From positions 1-52,268 of the forward strand of contig JAJTXU010000004.1 in assembly GCA_021462845.1 (NCBI GenBank): a stretch of 52,268 nucleotides of DNA, in the 5' to 3' direction. Shown here in pieces: positions 17,759-26,770 of this stretch. Source of the DNA: Anaerolineales bacterium. GTDB taxonomy: Bacteria > Chloroflexota > Anaerolineae > Anaerolineales > Villigracilaceae. Below the pieces are notes generated by a model, which was not told the DNA's origin, did not search any database, and saw only the letters and a list, made by a program, of their open reading frames with translations. Position 1 is the first letter of the stretch. Each line of letters begins with the position of its first letter. The translations under genes and the position numbers were made by a program.

Positions 17759-18625
17759 TTAAATCTTTTCCTTTACCATGCCAACCACATATTCCACGAT
17801 CTCGCCCGCAATATCAATCCCGCTGACGGGTTGCATCGTGTGGAACTCCATCGTGTGATTGATCTCGTTGACCACCAATCCCTTTTCGGAGTGTTCGACC
17901 AAATCCACAGCCAGCACGCCGCCGCCCACAGACTTCGCCGCCCGCAGGCACAAATCTTCGATCTCAGGCGTGATGGGACACAACTCCCCTTCTCCGCCGC
18001 GCGCCGTGTTCGTGATCCAATGCTCCGACTTGCGATACATCGCCGTCAGCACTTTATCGCCGATCACAATCGCCCGAATATCGCGCCCAGGTTTTTCAAT
18101 GTATTCTTGAATATAAAAAACGGAATGTTGCACCGACCCAAGCGTGGATTTATGTTCCAGCACCGCTTCCGCCGCATCACGGTCATTGACCTTCGCCAGC
18201 AATCGCCCCCACGACCCGACGACAGGCTTCAACACCACAGGATAGCCAAACGCTTCAATCGCTTCCAACGCGGCTTCGGGCGTGAACGCGGTTGCATTAT
18301 GCGGTTGCGGCACGCCGTCTCTTGCGAGCGCGGCGCTGGTCATCAACTTATCGCCGCAAATTTCCGCCACCGATGCCGTGTTCACCGTCGGCACACCAAA
18401 CGCATTCAACAAACGCAGAGCGTACAACCCGCTGTTATAACTGATGCTTCGTTCCAACACCGCGTCATACGTTTGCCACGGCTTCGGGTCGTTCAAGTCA
18501 AAATGAATCGCGCGGTCATCTAAACGGTCATAATCAATGCCGCGTTTTTCCAATGCGCCAAAGATCCACTTCTCTTCCACGCGCACGCGCGAATACAAAA
18601 CGCCTATCTTCAATCGTCGTTGCAT
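17759..18625 (-). CDS. argX: Glutamate--LysW ligase (ArgX-type ATP-grasp)
   Basis: A 288-residue ATP-grasp enzyme of the LysX/ArgX/RimK family. It would join the alpha-amino group of glutamate to the C-terminal Glu of LysW. Motifs: [72 protein letters not shown] and NEINHTMEF. It is paralogous to the protein at 31362-32234, with differences near the C-terminal substrate loop ([15 protein letters not shown] here versus [15 protein letters not shown] there). Glutamate specificity is inferred from the arg neighbourhood, not proven. GGAG precedes the ATG. Confidence 0.8.
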   Translation of the reverse strand: MQRRLKIGVLYSRVRVEEKWIFGALEKRGIDYDRLDDRAIHFDLNDPKPWQTYDAVLERSISYNSGLYALRLLNAFGVPTVNTASVAEICGDKLMTSAALARDGVPQPHNATAFTPEAALEAIEAFGYPVVLKPVVGSWGRLLAKVNDRDAAEAVLEHKSTLGSVQHSVFYIQEYIEKPGRDIRAIVIGDKVLTAMYRKSEHWITNTARGGEGELCPITPEIEDLCLRAAKSVGGGVLAVDLVEHSEKGLVVNEINHTMEFHTMQPVSGIDIAGEIVEYVVGMVKEKI

Positions 18626-18641
18626 AAAAACTCCACAAGCA

Positions 18642-18704
18642 AAAGTTAGAATGATGAATGCAGAATTTTTTATTCATCCTTCTGCATTCATCATTCCGCA
18701 TTTC
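18642..18704. repeat. ATGCAGAAT word repeat between lysW and argX
   Basis: GAATGATGAATGCAGAATTTTTTATTC followed by CCTTCTGCATTCATCATTCCGCATTTC (described in parts) form a long imperfect hairpin. No other signal is seen in this gap. Confidence 0.7.
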
Positions 18705-18875
18705 CTATTCTCCCCAATCTTCCTGTTCCATAGGCGCGAGTTGCACAGCCGCAGGCTCCAGCGCAGTCACTTCCAAATCCACGCCGCAATCCGAGCAGAC
18801 CAAAATCTCGCCGACTTCGGTCCCAGCCGCCAACTCAACTTGGGCTTCACATTCAGGGCAGGTTACAGTATTCAT
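18705..18875 (-). CDS. lysW: Amino-group carrier protein LysW
   Basis: A 56-residue acidic carrier protein. The N-terminal zinc ribbon has CPEC (residues 6-9) and CSDC (27-30). The C-terminus is the diagnostic EDWGE, whose last Glu takes the substrate on its gamma-carboxylate. It protects the amino group of aminoadipate or glutamate and presents it to LysX/ArgX, LysZ, LysY, LysJ and LysK. AAGGAG precedes the ATG by 9 nt, inside the argH 3' end. It is the only lysW in the window, so it must serve both pathways unless a second copy lies elsewhere. Confidence 0.95.
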   Translation of the reverse strand: MNTVTCPECEAQVELAAGTEVGEILVCSDCGVDLEVTALEPAAVQLAPMEQEDWGE

Positions 18876-18879
18876 TTTC

Positions 18880-20241
18880 TTACTCTCCTTTGATTTTTTT
18901 GATTTGATTTTTTACAGATTGGAGACTCGTGCCGCCAATTGCATTTCTTTTTTCGACCGATTTCATCGGGTCAAACACTTGATAAACATCCGCCTCAAAC
19001 GCTGGACTTTCAGCCTGATACGCTTCGAGCGGCATTTTCTCCAGACTGACATTTCTCTCGCCCCCCGCGCGGACGACTCTCCCCGCCACTTCATGCGCCT
19101 TGCGAAACGGAACGCCTTTATTCACCAGATAATCCGCCAAGTCTGTCGCCAGCATGGATGAATCAATCGCATTCCGCATCCGTTCCGCTTTGACGGTGAT
19201 CGTTCTCAGCGCTTCGGCGATGACAGGCAATATCGCTAACAATGTATCCGTCGCCTGAAAGACGGGCGCTTTATCTTCCTGCAAATCTTTATCATACGTA
19301 GAAGGCAAACCTTTGAGCGCGGCTAACAAACCCGTCAGCAAGCCCAACAACGTGCCTGCTTTGCCTCGCGTCAACTCAAACACATCGGGATTTTTCTTCT
19401 GCGGCATCAAACTCGATCCCGTTGAAAATGCATCCGCCAATTCAAAGAAGCCAAACTCCGCGCTGGTGAATAGGACAATTTGCTCGGCAAGTTTGCTTAA
19501 GTGAATGCCGATCAGCGAAGCGCAGAAAAGATACTCCGCCGCAAAATCCCTGTCTGAGACGGCATCCAGACTGTTTTGCGAAACGTCCGCAAAGCCAAGC
19601 GACTCCGCCAACGCGACTCGGTCAATCTCAAACGGTACGCCCGCCAACGCGCCGCTCCCCAACGGCAAAACTGAGACGCGCTTCACCAAATCGTTCAAGC
19701 GTTCAACATCTCTCTGCAATGGCTGGACATGACTCAGCCACCAATGCGCCAACAGAATCGGTTGCGCTCTTTGCAAGTGGGTGTAGCCAGGCATAATGGT
19801 CGCGTCTGCGAGTTCCGCCCGCTCCACTAAAGCGTTTTGCAAATTCTTCAACGCCGATTGCAACTCAGGAATCGCGCCCAACATCCACAAGCGGAAGTCC
19901 GTCGCCACTTGGTCGTTGCGGCTTCTGCCCGTGTGCAATTTGCCCGCCGCATCGCCGATCAACTCGGTTAACCTGCGTTCAACCGCCGTGTGAATATCTT
20001 CATCGGAAGGTTGGAAGATAAATTGTCCCGAAGCGAATTCTTTTCGGACGGTATCCAGCCCAAGGGCGATTGAGGCGTGTTCTTTATCCGCAAGCACGCC
20101 CGCTTGATGAATCGCGCCCGCCCACGCGAGGCTCCCGTCAATATCCTGAAGCGCCATGCGTTGATCCACAGGCAGGGAAGAATTCAAATCCCAGGCTTGT
20201 TGATTAAGTTTGGTTGAAAAACGTCCGCCCCAGAGGGTCAT
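18880..20241 (-). CDS. argH: Argininosuccinate lyase
   Basis: A 453-residue enzyme that splits argininosuccinate to arginine and fumarate. N-terminal LWGGRFS, active-site TGRSRNDQVATDFRLW, GYTHLQRAQPILLAHW and the superfamily signature GSSLMPQKKNPD are all present. I start at ATG 20241 because AAGGAG sits 5 nt upstream; an ATG at 20256 would place that Shine-Dalgarno inside the gene. lysW begins 5 nt after its stop. Confidence 0.95.
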   Translation of the reverse strand: MTLWGGRFSTKLNQQAWDLNSSLPVDQRMALQDIDGSLAWAGAIHQAGVLADKEHASIALGLDTVRKEFASGQFIFQPSDEDIHTAVERRLTELIGDAAGKLHTGRSRNDQVATDFRLWMLGAIPELQSALKNLQNALVERAELADATIMPGYTHLQRAQPILLAHWWLSHVQPLQRDVERLNDLVKRVSVLPLGSGALAGVPFEIDRVALAESLGFADVSQNSLDAVSDRDFAAEYLFCASLIGIHLSKLAEQIVLFTSAEFGFFELADAFSTGSSLMPQKKNPDVFELTRGKAGTLLGLLTGLLAALKGLPSTYDKDLQEDKAPVFQATDTLLAILPVIAEALRTITVKAERMRNAIDSSMLATDLADYLVNKGVPFRKAHEVAGRVVRAGGERNVSLEKMPLEAYQAESPAFEADVYQVFDPMKSVEKRNAIGGTSLQSVKNQIKKIKGE

Positions 20242-20255
20242 GTGATCTCCTTTCA

Positions 20256-20343
20256 TGTCGTTGCGAGGAGCGCTCTTGTTCTTTGCGACGAAGCTTAATT
20301 AGGAGATTGCTTCGAGCGGAAGAACGCCGCTCTCGCAATGACA
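20256..20343. repeat. TGTCGTTGCGAG terminal-inverted-repeat element, copy 1
   Basis: Ends are TGTCGTTGCGAG and CTCGCAATGACA (11 of 12 complementary), with GACGAAGC and GATTGCTTCG words inside. It starts immediately after the argG stop codon. A second copy at 37582-37710 also lies exactly after a stop codon. Confidence 0.8.
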
Positions 20344-21615
20344 TCAATCTCTTTTGAACTTCGAATAATCAGGCTTGGGCATATCCAAACCTGAAACAGG
20401 CAAACCGTTCAACGCGCGGACTTTGAGGCTGAGCCCATACAAGCGGATGAAGCCTTCGGCGTGGCTTTGATCGTAGACATCTTCTTCGCCGAAAGTTGCG
20501 AAATCTTCGCGATACAAACTGAACGGAGATTTTTTACCAGCGGTGATGATATTGCCTTTATACAACTTGAGTTTGACCAACCCAGTGACGGGTCCTTGCG
20601 TTGCGTTGACGAATGCGTCAATCGCTTCGCGCAGTGGCGTAAACCACAAGCCGTTGTAAGCGACCTCGGCATATTTGACAGCGACCATCTCTTTGAAGTG
20701 CATGGTCTCGCGGTCAAGCACAAGCGATTCGAGTTCGCGGTGGGCATATAAAAGAATTGTGCCGCCTGGGGTTTCATAAACGCCGTGCGATTTCATCCCC
20801 ACGAGTCGATTCTCAACGAGGTCAACTCTTCCGATACCATGCGCTCCGCCGATGGCGTTCAGCGTTTGCACGATCTTCGCGGGCGAAAGTTTTTCTCCGT
20901 TCACCGCAATCGGATTGCCGCTTTCAAATTCGATCTCTACATATCCCGCTTCATCGGGCGCGCTCTCGGGCGAAGCGGTCATCTGATACATGGCTTCTTC
21001 GGGTTCGTTCCATGGGTCTTCGAGCAAACCGCCTTCATGCGAAAGATGCCACAGATTTGAATCGCGCGAATAAATGGATTTAATGGTGGCGGTGACTGGC
21101 ACGTTATGTTTCGCGGCGTAGGCAATCGCATCCTCCCGCGAGCGGATATTCCACTCACGCCACGGAGCGATGATCTTCAAGCGCGGGTCCAGCGCCATGA
21201 CGGTCAACTCAAAGCGGACTTGATCGTTGCCCTTGCCCGTCGCGCCGTGCGCGATCGCATCCGCGCCCACTTGATGCGCGACATCCACCAAATGTTTTGC
21301 AATTAAAGGACGGGCAACCGATGTGCCCAATAAATACTTATGTTCATAGACCGCCCCCGCTTTGAGCATTGGAAAGAGATATTCCGCCGCAAACTCTTCT
21401 TTCATATCGTGAATAATGCACTGACTCGCGCCGCTGTTGATCGCTTTCTGCTCCAAGCCGCGCATATCTTCATCGCCCTGCCCCACGTCCGCGCAAAAGC
21501 AGACGACTTCACAGCCGTAGTTTTCTTTCAACCACGGCACGATCACGGACGTATCCAAGCCGCCTGAATAGGCGAGGACAACTTTCTTCACTTGCGGTTT
21601 TGATTTCGATTTCAT
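20344..21615 (-). CDS. argG: Argininosuccinate synthase
   Basis: A 423-residue ATP-dependent ligase of citrulline and aspartate. PP-loop [10 protein letters not shown] (about residues 13-22), [14 protein letters not shown] and the C-terminal [10 protein letters not shown] region are seen. The open frame runs on to 21867 but that part is a regulatory leader read in another frame. ATG 21615 has AAGGAG 5 nt upstream. First structural gene of a nine-gene operon (argG to lysK) behind an arginine-rich leader peptide and terminator. Confidence 0.96.
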   Translation of the reverse strand: MKSKSKPQVKKVVLAYSGGLDTSVIVPWLKENYGCEVVCFCADVGQGDEDMRGLEQKAINSGASQCIIHDMKEEFAAEYLFPMLKAGAVYEHKYLLGTSVARPLIAKHLVDVAHQVGADAIAHGATGKGNDQVRFELTVMALDPRLKIIAPWREWNIRSREDAIAYAAKHNVPVTATIKSIYSRDSNLWHLSHEGGLLEDPWNEPEEAMYQMTASPESAPDEAGYVEIEFESGNPIAVNGEKLSPAKIVQTLNAIGGAHGIGRVDLVENRLVGMKSHGVYETPGGTILLYAHRELESLVLDRETMHFKEMVAVKYAEVAYNGLWFTPLREAIDAFVNATQGPVTGLVKLKLYKGNIITAGKKSPFSLYREDFATFGEEDVYDQSHAEGFIRLYGLSLKVRALNGLPVSGLDMPKPDYSKFKRD

Positions 21616-21660
21616 TTTTGCTCCTTGTAATATGGTATGCCGATTTAAGTCGGCGTTACG

Positions 21661-21702
21661 CAAAATAAAAACAGCCCACCGTTTCAAGGTGGGCTGTTTT
21701 GG
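21661..21702 (-). terminator. Attenuator terminator of argG
   Basis: On the minus strand AACAGCCCACC pairs with GGTGGGCTGTT (11 bp, 13 with flanking A/T pairs) around TTGAAAC, followed by TTTATTTTG. It lies 18 nt after the leader-peptide stop and 45 nt before the argG start. The 5' arm plus loop (ending CCACCTTG) can pair instead with CAAGGTTGGGTT at 21763-21774, a competing antiterminator. Confidence 0.88.
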
Positions 21703-21718
21703 TTGACTTATGCGTGTG

Positions 21719-21829
21719 TCAGCGCGCGCTTGCGCTTGCCGCTCCATCATCGAAACAAAAAGAACCCAACCTTGTAGTTGAGGTACGCTTCGAACGACGG
21801 ATACGCGGTGCGAACACTTTGGATAACAT
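21719..21829 (-). CDS. Arginine-rich leader peptide of argG
   Basis: A 36-residue leader ORF. It begins MLSK, has the Arg cluster RIRRSKRT (codons 9-16: CGT ATC CGT CGT TCG AAG CGT ACC), a further Arg at codon 20, and Arg as the last residue before TGA. Aligned without gaps to the carA leader peptide, 14 of the first 26 residues are identical. The codons right after the Arg cluster form hairpin 1:2 (21764-21784, ACCT-C-AACT / GGTTGGGT). A ribosome waiting at the Arg codons would mask strand 1 and favour the antiterminator. Confidence 0.82.
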   Translation of the reverse strand: MLSKVFAPRIRRSKRTSTTRLGSFCFDDGAASASAR

Positions 21830-21839
21830 ATTGGGCAGT

Positions 21840-21867
21840 ATTCTACTCGCAATGTGAAATGTGTCAA
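21840..21867 (-). promoter_or_regulatory. Promoter of the argG attenuator
   Basis: TTGACA (21862-21867), a 16-bp spacer starting CATTTCAC, and TAGAAT (21840-21845). The leader-peptide ATG is exactly 10 nt after the -10 box, leaving roughly 3-4 nt of 5' UTR and no room for a Shine-Dalgarno. The same geometry and spacer words occur at carA and the lysine operon. Confidence 0.85.
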
Positions 21868-21898
21868 TAGTTTTCAAGAAATTCGTTTTACGAAGTCG

Positions 21899-24800
21899 TT
21901 ATCGCGTTACTTGATGATGACTCTGCAAACTGCGATACTTCAATTCTTTCTTACGCATGGCTTGAATGGCGGAGGTTGCCGCGGTGGCGGAGGATAATGT
22001 CGTCAACAATGGCACGTTCATCGCGATTGCCGCCTTGCGGATCTCGGCGCCGTCAGTATGCGCGTGCGGACCCAGCGGCGTGTTCAAGACCAATTGAATT
22101 TTTCCAGCGCGGATCAAATCCACAATTTGCGTCGAGCCGTCTTGCGCTTTTTCGACGACTGCAACGGGTAAGCCTGCCCTCATGCACATATCTGCCGTGC
22201 CAGGCGTGGCATACAAATTGAATCCCATGCGGTGCATATCGCGCGCAAACTTCAAGCCCGCGCTTTTATCATAGTCGTTGACCGTGATCAACACCGCGCC
22301 TGCATCGGGCAAGCCTTGTCCCGCCGCTGTTTGTGATTTTGCAAAAGCATGACCAAAATGCGAGGCGTGCCCCATCACTTCGCCCGTTGAGCGCATCTCA
22401 GGTCCAAGCAGTGAACTGGAGCCAGGCAATTTTTTGAACGGAAAGACCGCTTCTTTGATGAAGAAGCCGTCCACTTGCGGTTCTTCCGTCACGCCAAGTT
22501 CTTGCAGTTTTTTTCCAGCCATCACTTGCGCCGCCACATACGCCATGTTCAAATTTGTCGCTTTGCTCGCGTATGGCACGGTTCTGGAAGCGCGCGGATT
22601 CACTTCCAATACATACACGATTTCATCTTTCAACGCGAACTGCACGTTCATCAACCCGCGCACGCCAAGCGCGATTCCAAGTTGTTCGGTATATTCGCGC
22701 ATGATTCCCTGATGATACGCGCTGACTTTATACGGCGGCAAAACGCACGCCGCATCGCCCGAATGCACGCCTGCCTCTTCAATATGTTGCATCACCGCGC
22801 CCACGACGACTCGTTCGCCATCGGATAATGCGTCCACGTCAATTTCAAACGCGTCTTCCAAAAATTTATCAATCAAGATCGGTTGATTGGGAGCCGCCTC
22901 GATCGCCCGTTGAATGAATCCTGCCAGGTTGGCTTCTGAATCCACTAACGCCATTGCCCTGCCCCCCAACACAAAAGACGGGCGGACTAAAACAGGATAG
23001 CCGATTCGTTGAGCGACTTCTCGCGCCTCTTCCAACGTGCGGGCGATTCCATTTTCAGGCTGGGGGATATCCAACTCTTTGAGCAGTTTCGCGAACTCTT
23101 CGCGGTCTTCGGAGAGTTGAATGGCATGAGGCGATGTGCCCAAAATTTTGACTCCAGCCGCTTCCAGCCCTGCCGCGAGATTTAAGGGAGTCTGCCCGCC
23201 GAATTGCACGATGACTCCAATGGGTTGCTCTTTGTCAATTACGTTCAATACATGCTCAAGAGTCAACGGCTCAAAATACAATCTATCGGCTGTATCGTAA
23301 TCGGTGGAGACGGTTTCAGGGTTGCAGTTATACATGATGGTTTCGTAGCCCATCTTTGACAAGGCAAACGCCGCCTGACAACAACAATAATCAAACTCGA
23401 TTCCCTGACCAATTCGATTCGGTCCGCCGCCGAGGATTAATATCTTTTGCTTATCTGTCGGGCGCGATTCATCATCCATCTCATAAGCAGAATAAAGATA
23501 CGGCGTCTGTGCTTCAAACTCTGCGGCGCAGGTATCGACTCTCTGAAATGTAGGTAATATTCTAAGACTTTTGCGTAGTTCTCTAAAGGATGAATGATGA
23601 AGGAGGAAGGATGAATTTAAGAGCCGCGCAATGTGCGCGTCTGCAAATCCCATTTGCTTTGCAGAACGTAAAATCGGTTTGAGTTCTTCTTCGGTCTTGC
23701 AATCTCTAATCTCTAATTCTCTAATCTCTATCTCTTTCATTTGCGCCAAGAACCAAAGATCGTATCCCGTCACTTTGGCAATTTCATCCAAAGCCATGCC
23801 CTGACGGATGGCGCGATAGACGCGGAACAATCTATCGGCGGCGGGAATTGTCAGCGTGACGAATGTTTCAGGTTCAGCGACCAACTCGCGGTTAGGTCCC
23901 GAACCGTCGAGCGCGTCCACGCCGATTTCCAAGGATTGAATCGCTTTATTCAAGGCTTCGGGAAACGTCCTGCCTAATGCCATCGCTTCGCCGACTGATT
24001 TCATTTGCGGACCGAGCGTGGGATCCACGCCTGGAAATTTCTCGAACGCCCAGCGCGGAATTTTTACAACGACATAATCGAGCGAAGGCTCGAAGGCGGC
24101 TTTAGTTTGTTTGGTGATGTCGTTGGTGATTTCATCGAGCGTGTACCCAACGGCGACCAGCGCGGCGAGTTTGGCAATTGGAAAACCCGTGGCTTTGGAT
24201 GCCAGCGCCGACGAACGACTGACGCGCGGATTCATTTCGATGACGACGACGCGCCCCGTGTTTGGGTCCACGCCGAATTGAACATTCGAGCCGCCAGTTT
24301 CAACACCAACAGCAGATAACACGCGATGTGCAAGGTCACGCAGGATTTGATACTCGCGGTCTGTTAAAGTTTGCGCGGGCGCGACGGTGATACTATCGCC
24401 AGTATGCACGCCCATCGGGTCAAGATTTTCAATCGAACAGACGACGACAAAATTATTTTTCTTATCGCGCATCACTTCGAGTTCGTATTCCTTCCAACCT
24501 AAAACCGATTCTTCGAGCCAGGCTTGATGAATGGGCGATTCGGAAATTGCAACGCGAACCGCTTCGGCAAGTTGATTCGCTTCATACACCCACGAAGCGC
24601 CCGTGCCGCCCATTGCGAACGAAGCGCGGACTAAAACGGGATAGCCCGTCTCTTTGACGAGTTCTTCCGCTTCTTCGAGCGAATACGCCGCTCCGCCGCG
24701 CGGGACGGGGATATTATTTTTTTGCATGGTCTCACGAAATAACATGCGGTCTTCGGCGGCTTTGATGGCTGTGAGATTTGCGCCAATCAATTGCACGCCA

Positions 24801-25129
24801 TATTTTTCTAACACGCCGTTTTCGCTTAATGCCAGCGCAAGATTCAATCCCGTTTGCCCGCCGACGGTGGGGAGCATGGCATCGGGTTTTTCCTGCGCGA
24901 TGATGGCTTCCAACGCTTCGGGAGTTAATGGCTCGATATACGTTGCATCGGCAATTTCGGGGTCGGTCATGATCGTGGCGGGATTCGAGTTGACCAAAAC
25001 CACGCGATAACCTTCCGCTTTCAACGCTTTGACCGCTTGCGTGCCAGAGTAATCAAACTCCGCGGCTTGACCGATGACAATGGCTCCCGAACCAGGGACG
25101 AGGATGGTGTGGATGTCTGCGCGTTTCAT
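21899..25129 (-). CDS. carB: Carbamoyl-phosphate synthase large subunit
   Basis: A 1076-residue synthase that makes carbamoyl phosphate from ammonia, bicarbonate and two ATP. Two ATP-grasp halves are visible: [20 protein letters not shown] and [25 protein letters not shown] in the first; [25 protein letters not shown] and [16 protein letters not shown] in the second; a C-terminal MGS-type allosteric domain ends the protein. Odd: the oligomerisation/linker region holds two stretches encoded by intergenic repeat words, [13 protein letters not shown] (about 464-476) and [11 protein letters not shown] (about 505-515). The reading frame stays intact, so it is probably functional. Confidence 0.96.
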   Translation of the reverse strand: MKRADIHTILVPGSGAIVIGQAAEFDYSGTQAVKALKAEGYRVVLVNSNPATIMTDPEIADATYIEPLTPEALEAIIAQEKPDAMLPTVGGQTGLNLALALSENGVLEKYGVQLIGANLTAIKAAEDRMLFRETMQKNNIPVPRGGAAYSLEEAEELVKETGYPVLVRASFAMGGTGASWVYEANQLAEAVRVAISESPIHQAWLEESVLGWKEYELEVMRDKKNNFVVVCSIENLDPMGVHTGDSITVAPAQTLTDREYQILRDLAHRVLSAVGVETGGSNVQFGVDPNTGRVVVIEMNPRVSRSSALASKATGFPIAKLAALVAVGYTLDEITNDITKQTKAAFEPSLDYVVVKIPRWAFEKFPGVDPTLGPQMKSVGEAMALGRTFPEALNKAIQSLEIGVDALDGSGPNRELVAEPETFVTLTIPAADRLFRVYRAIRQGMALDEIAKVTGYDLWFLAQMKEIEIRELEIRDCKTEEELKPILRSAKQMGFADAHIARLLNSSFLLHHSSFRELRKSLRILPTFQRVDTCAAEFEAQTPYLYSAYEMDDESRPTDKQKILILGGGPNRIGQGIEFDYCCCQAAFALSKMGYETIMYNCNPETVSTDYDTADRLYFEPLTLEHVLNVIDKEQPIGVIVQFGGQTPLNLAAGLEAAGVKILGTSPHAIQLSEDREEFAKLLKELDIPQPENGIARTLEEAREVAQRIGYPVLVRPSFVLGGRAMALVDSEANLAGFIQRAIEAAPNQPILIDKFLEDAFEIDVDALSDGERVVVGAVMQHIEEAGVHSGDAACVLPPYKVSAYHQGIMREYTEQLGIALGVRGLMNVQFALKDEIVYVLEVNPRASRTVPYASKATNLNMAYVAAQVMAGKKLQELGVTEEPQVDGFFIKEAVFPFKKLPGSSSLLGPEMRSTGEVMGHASHFGHAFAKSQTAAGQGLPDAGAVLITVNDYDKSAGLKFARDMHRMGFNLYATPGTADMCMRAGLPVAVVEKAQDGSTQIVDLIRAGKIQLVLNTPLGPHAHTDGAEIRKAAIAMNVPLLTTLSSATAATSAIQAMRKKELKYRSLQSHHQVTR
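23587..23617. repeat. GGATGAATGATGAAGG repeat inside carB
   Basis: A run of AAGGATGAAT and ATGATGAAGG words lies in frame in carB and encodes [11 protein letters not shown]. Fourteen bases, TGAATGATGAAGGA (23591-23604), match the carA-carB spacer at 25142-25155 exactly. Confidence 0.75.
23699..23739. repeat. AGAGATTAG repeat inside carB
   Basis: AGAGATTAGAGAATTAGAG words (minus strand) encode [13 protein letters not shown] in frame. TTAGAGAATTAGAG is shared exactly with the non-coding stretch at 41500-41513. Confidence 0.75.
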
Positions 25130-25141
25130 AAGGATGAACTC

Positions 25142-25240
25142 TGAATGATGAAGGATGAATTATTTGCCGCTAAGAACGCGAAGGCCGCTAAGAATCTTTT
25201 TAAAACTTTGCGTTCTTGGCGGGCTTCACGGTTCAAATTT
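25142..25240. repeat. Mixed word repeats between carA and carB
   Basis: First the TGAATGATGAAGGATGAAT words, then CGCTAAGAACGCGAAGG opposed by CTTTGCGTTCTTGGCGG, a different palindromic family. No terminator or promoter is obvious, so carA and carB are probably co-transcribed through it. Confidence 0.6.
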
Positions 25241-25252
25241 GTTGAGCTAGAT

Positions 25253-26392
25253 TTAATCATTATCTTTGTCTTTCATCATTTTGAAAAACTCATTGAAAAT
25301 ATCATGCGCGTCATGCGGGCCCGCCGCGGCTTCGGGATGAAATTGCACGCTGAAGATAGGCTTGTTCTTCATCTTCAACCCTTCCAATGAATCATCGTTC
25401 AAACTTTTATAAGTGATTTCAACTTCATCTTTATTCAAATCCCCTTCAGTGACGCAGTAATTATGATTTTGCGCGGTGATTAAGACTTTTCCGCTGGGCA
25501 GATGTTGCACGGGATGATTCCCGCCGTGATGACCGAATTTCAACTTATGCGTATCCGCGCCCAATGCTCTGCCGATCAATTGATGCCCTAAACAAATCCC
25601 AAAGATTGGCGTATTGCTTTCGATCAATTTGCCGACCGCTTTCACCGCATACGGCAAACCTGCTGGGTCGCCAGGTCCGTTGGAGAGGAAGATTCCATCG
25701 GGCTTCAACGCCAGCGCTTCATCCGCAGTAGTGTCGGCAGGGACAACGGTCACATTCGCGCCGCAACTGGATAAGTGACGCAAAATATTTTCCTTGATCC
25801 CAAAATCATAAGCCACCACTTTCCACTTTCTACTCACTGATGACTGATCACTGTTCACTGCCTGCACCCACTTGCTGCCCTCATCGTCCACCCAATGATA
25901 AGACTCGCCGCATGTCACTTCCTTGACCACATCTCTGCCGTCGAGTCCTTCCCATGCCCGCGCCATCTTCAACAATTCTTCAGCGGACGTTCCTCTCGTA
26001 GATAACGCCGCTTTTTGAACGCCGCCATCGCGCAGTTTGCGAGTGAGCCAACGCGTGTCCACGCCGCTGATGCCAGGCACATGCTGTTGCGCCAGCCAAT
26101 CGGACAATGAAAGCGCCGACCGCCAATTCGATACGGCTGGACTCAATGACCGAATCACCGCCGCCGAAACTTGCGGCTTCGCCGACTCGTCATCTTCCAA
26201 ATTAATGCCCACATTGCCAATGTGCGAAACCGTGAACAAGACTCCCTGTCCGCGATACGAAGGGTCGGTCAAAATTTCCTGATAACCCGTCATGCTGGTA
26301 TTGAACACCAATTCAAATACCGCATCGGTTTTCGCGCCGAAGGCTTGACCTTCAATTACCGTTCCATCTTCAAGTACAAGTACAGCCGTCAT
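25253..26392 (-). CDS. carA: Carbamoyl-phosphate synthase small subunit (glutaminase)
   Basis: A 379-residue class I glutamine amidotransferase subunit that delivers ammonia to CarB. N-terminal domain with [17 protein letters not shown] and [15 protein letters not shown]; glutaminase domain with nucleophile Cys in [10 protein letters not shown] and the His/Glu pair in [11 protein letters not shown]. The linker before VVAYDFGIK contains [12 protein letters not shown], encoded by AGTGATCAGT/AGAAAGTGG repeat words, which looks like an in-frame repeat insertion. AAAGGA precedes the ATG. It is expressed behind its own arginine-rich leader and terminator. Confidence 0.95.
   Translation of the reverse strand: MTAVLVLEDGTVIEGQAFGAKTDAVFELVFNTSMTGYQEILTDPSYRGQGVLFTVSHIGNVGINLEDDESAKPQVSAAVIRSLSPAVSNWRSALSLSDWLAQQHVPGISGVDTRWLTRKLRDGGVQKAALSTRGTSAEELLKMARAWEGLDGRDVVKEVTCGESYHWVDDEGSKWVQAVNSDQSSVSRKWKVVAYDFGIKENILRHLSSCGANVTVVPADTTADEALALKPDGIFLSNGPGDPAGLPYAVKAVGKLIESNTPIFGICLGHQLIGRALGADTHKLKFGHHGGNHPVQHLPSGKVLITAQNHNYCVTEGDLNKDEVEITYKSLNDDSLEGLKMKNKPIFSVQFHPEAAAGPHDAHDIFNEFFKMMKDKDND
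25815..25863. repeat. AGTGATCAGT / AGAAAGTGG repeat inside carA
   Basis: In-frame word repeat in the CarA interdomain linker. Its 18 bases AGTAGAAAGTGGAAAGTG (minus strand of 25817-25834) occur exactly at 32268-32285 in a non-coding region after lysX. Confidence 0.8.
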
Positions 26393-26417
26393 TCTTTCAT
26401 CCTTTCGTTAGCGCCAT

Positions 26418-26453
26418 ACAAAAAAACAACCCTCCGAAAGGGAGAGTTGTTTT
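26418..26453 (-). terminator. Attenuator terminator of carA
   Basis: On the minus strand AAAACAACTCTCC pairs with GGAGGGTTGTTTT (13 bp with one G-T) around CTTTC, followed by a run of seven Ts. It ends 25 nt before the carA ATG. The 5' arm can instead pair with GAAAGGTTGGATTGTTTT at 26506-26523 (15 of 18 positions), the competing antiterminator. Confidence 0.88.
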
Positions 26454-26577
26454 AATTAACATTTCGTTTCGTATTCCGAATCGCGTCTGCGCTTTGAGCA
26501 AAATCAAAACAATCCAACCTTTCGAAAAAAGTTCGTTTGAGACGACGGATACGACGGGTGGAATATTTCACCAACAT
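26452..26577 (-). CDS. Arginine-rich leader peptide of carA
   Basis: A 41-residue leader ORF beginning MLVK, with the cluster RRIRRLKRT at codons 8-16 (Arg 8, 9, 11, 12, 15) and later Arg at 20, 34 and 38. The CGT ATC CGT CGT codons are base-identical to those of the argG leader. Downstream codons form a hairpin with a UUCG loop (CAAACGAACTTTT / AAAGGTTGGATTG, 26510-26539) that competes with the antiterminator. Oddity: the stop codon overlaps the terminator 5' arm, so a ribosome finishing the peptide would briefly cover it. Confidence 0.8.
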   Translation of the reverse strand: MLVKYSTRRIRRLKRTFFERLDCFDFAQSADAIRNTKRNVN

Positions 26578-26587
26578 GTCGGGCGGT

Positions 26588-26615
26588 ATTCTACTATCAA
26601 CGCGAAATGTGTCAA
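26588..26615 (-). promoter_or_regulatory. Promoter of the carA attenuator
   Basis: TTGACA (26610-26615), 16-bp spacer starting CATTTCGC, TAGAAT (26588-26593), then exactly 10 nt to the leader ATG. Near-identical layout to the argG and lysine promoters. Confidence 0.85.
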
Positions 26616-26732
26616 GATTTTTACAATGCAATTGAGTTTAAAAATCTATTGTTGGCGCTTTTGCTTTATCGTAAGACAAAATATGTCTGACAAATTAATG
26701 AAACCAGATTTGAAATTTGCACATCAAAACCA
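26616..26732. other. Divergent regulatory gap between carA and lysine promoters
   Basis: A 117-nt AT-rich stretch between the two outward-facing promoters. It holds a small inverted repeat, AGACA-AAATA-TGTCT (about 26677-26691), that could be an operator. No ORF of note. Confidence 0.4.
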
Positions 26733-26760
26733 TTGACATATTTCACATCACGGTTAGAAT
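26733..26760 (+). promoter_or_regulatory. Promoter of the lysine operon attenuator
   Basis: TTGACA (26733-26738), 16-bp spacer starting TATTTCAC, TAGAAT (26755-26760), and exactly 10 nt (TCGCCCCAAC) to the leader ATG. It shares the TTGACAYATTTCRC signature with argG and carA. Confidence 0.87.
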
Positions 26761-26770
26761 TCGCCCCAAC

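Noticed and set aside
17753-18523. 256-aa open frame antisense to argX
   Set aside because: His/Arg-rich shadow ORF; the minus strand encodes a full ATP-grasp enzyme.
21616-21867. N-terminal extension of ArgG (84 residues)
   Set aside because: The extra sequence is the attenuator read in another frame; the family N-terminus and AAGGAG fix the start at 21615.
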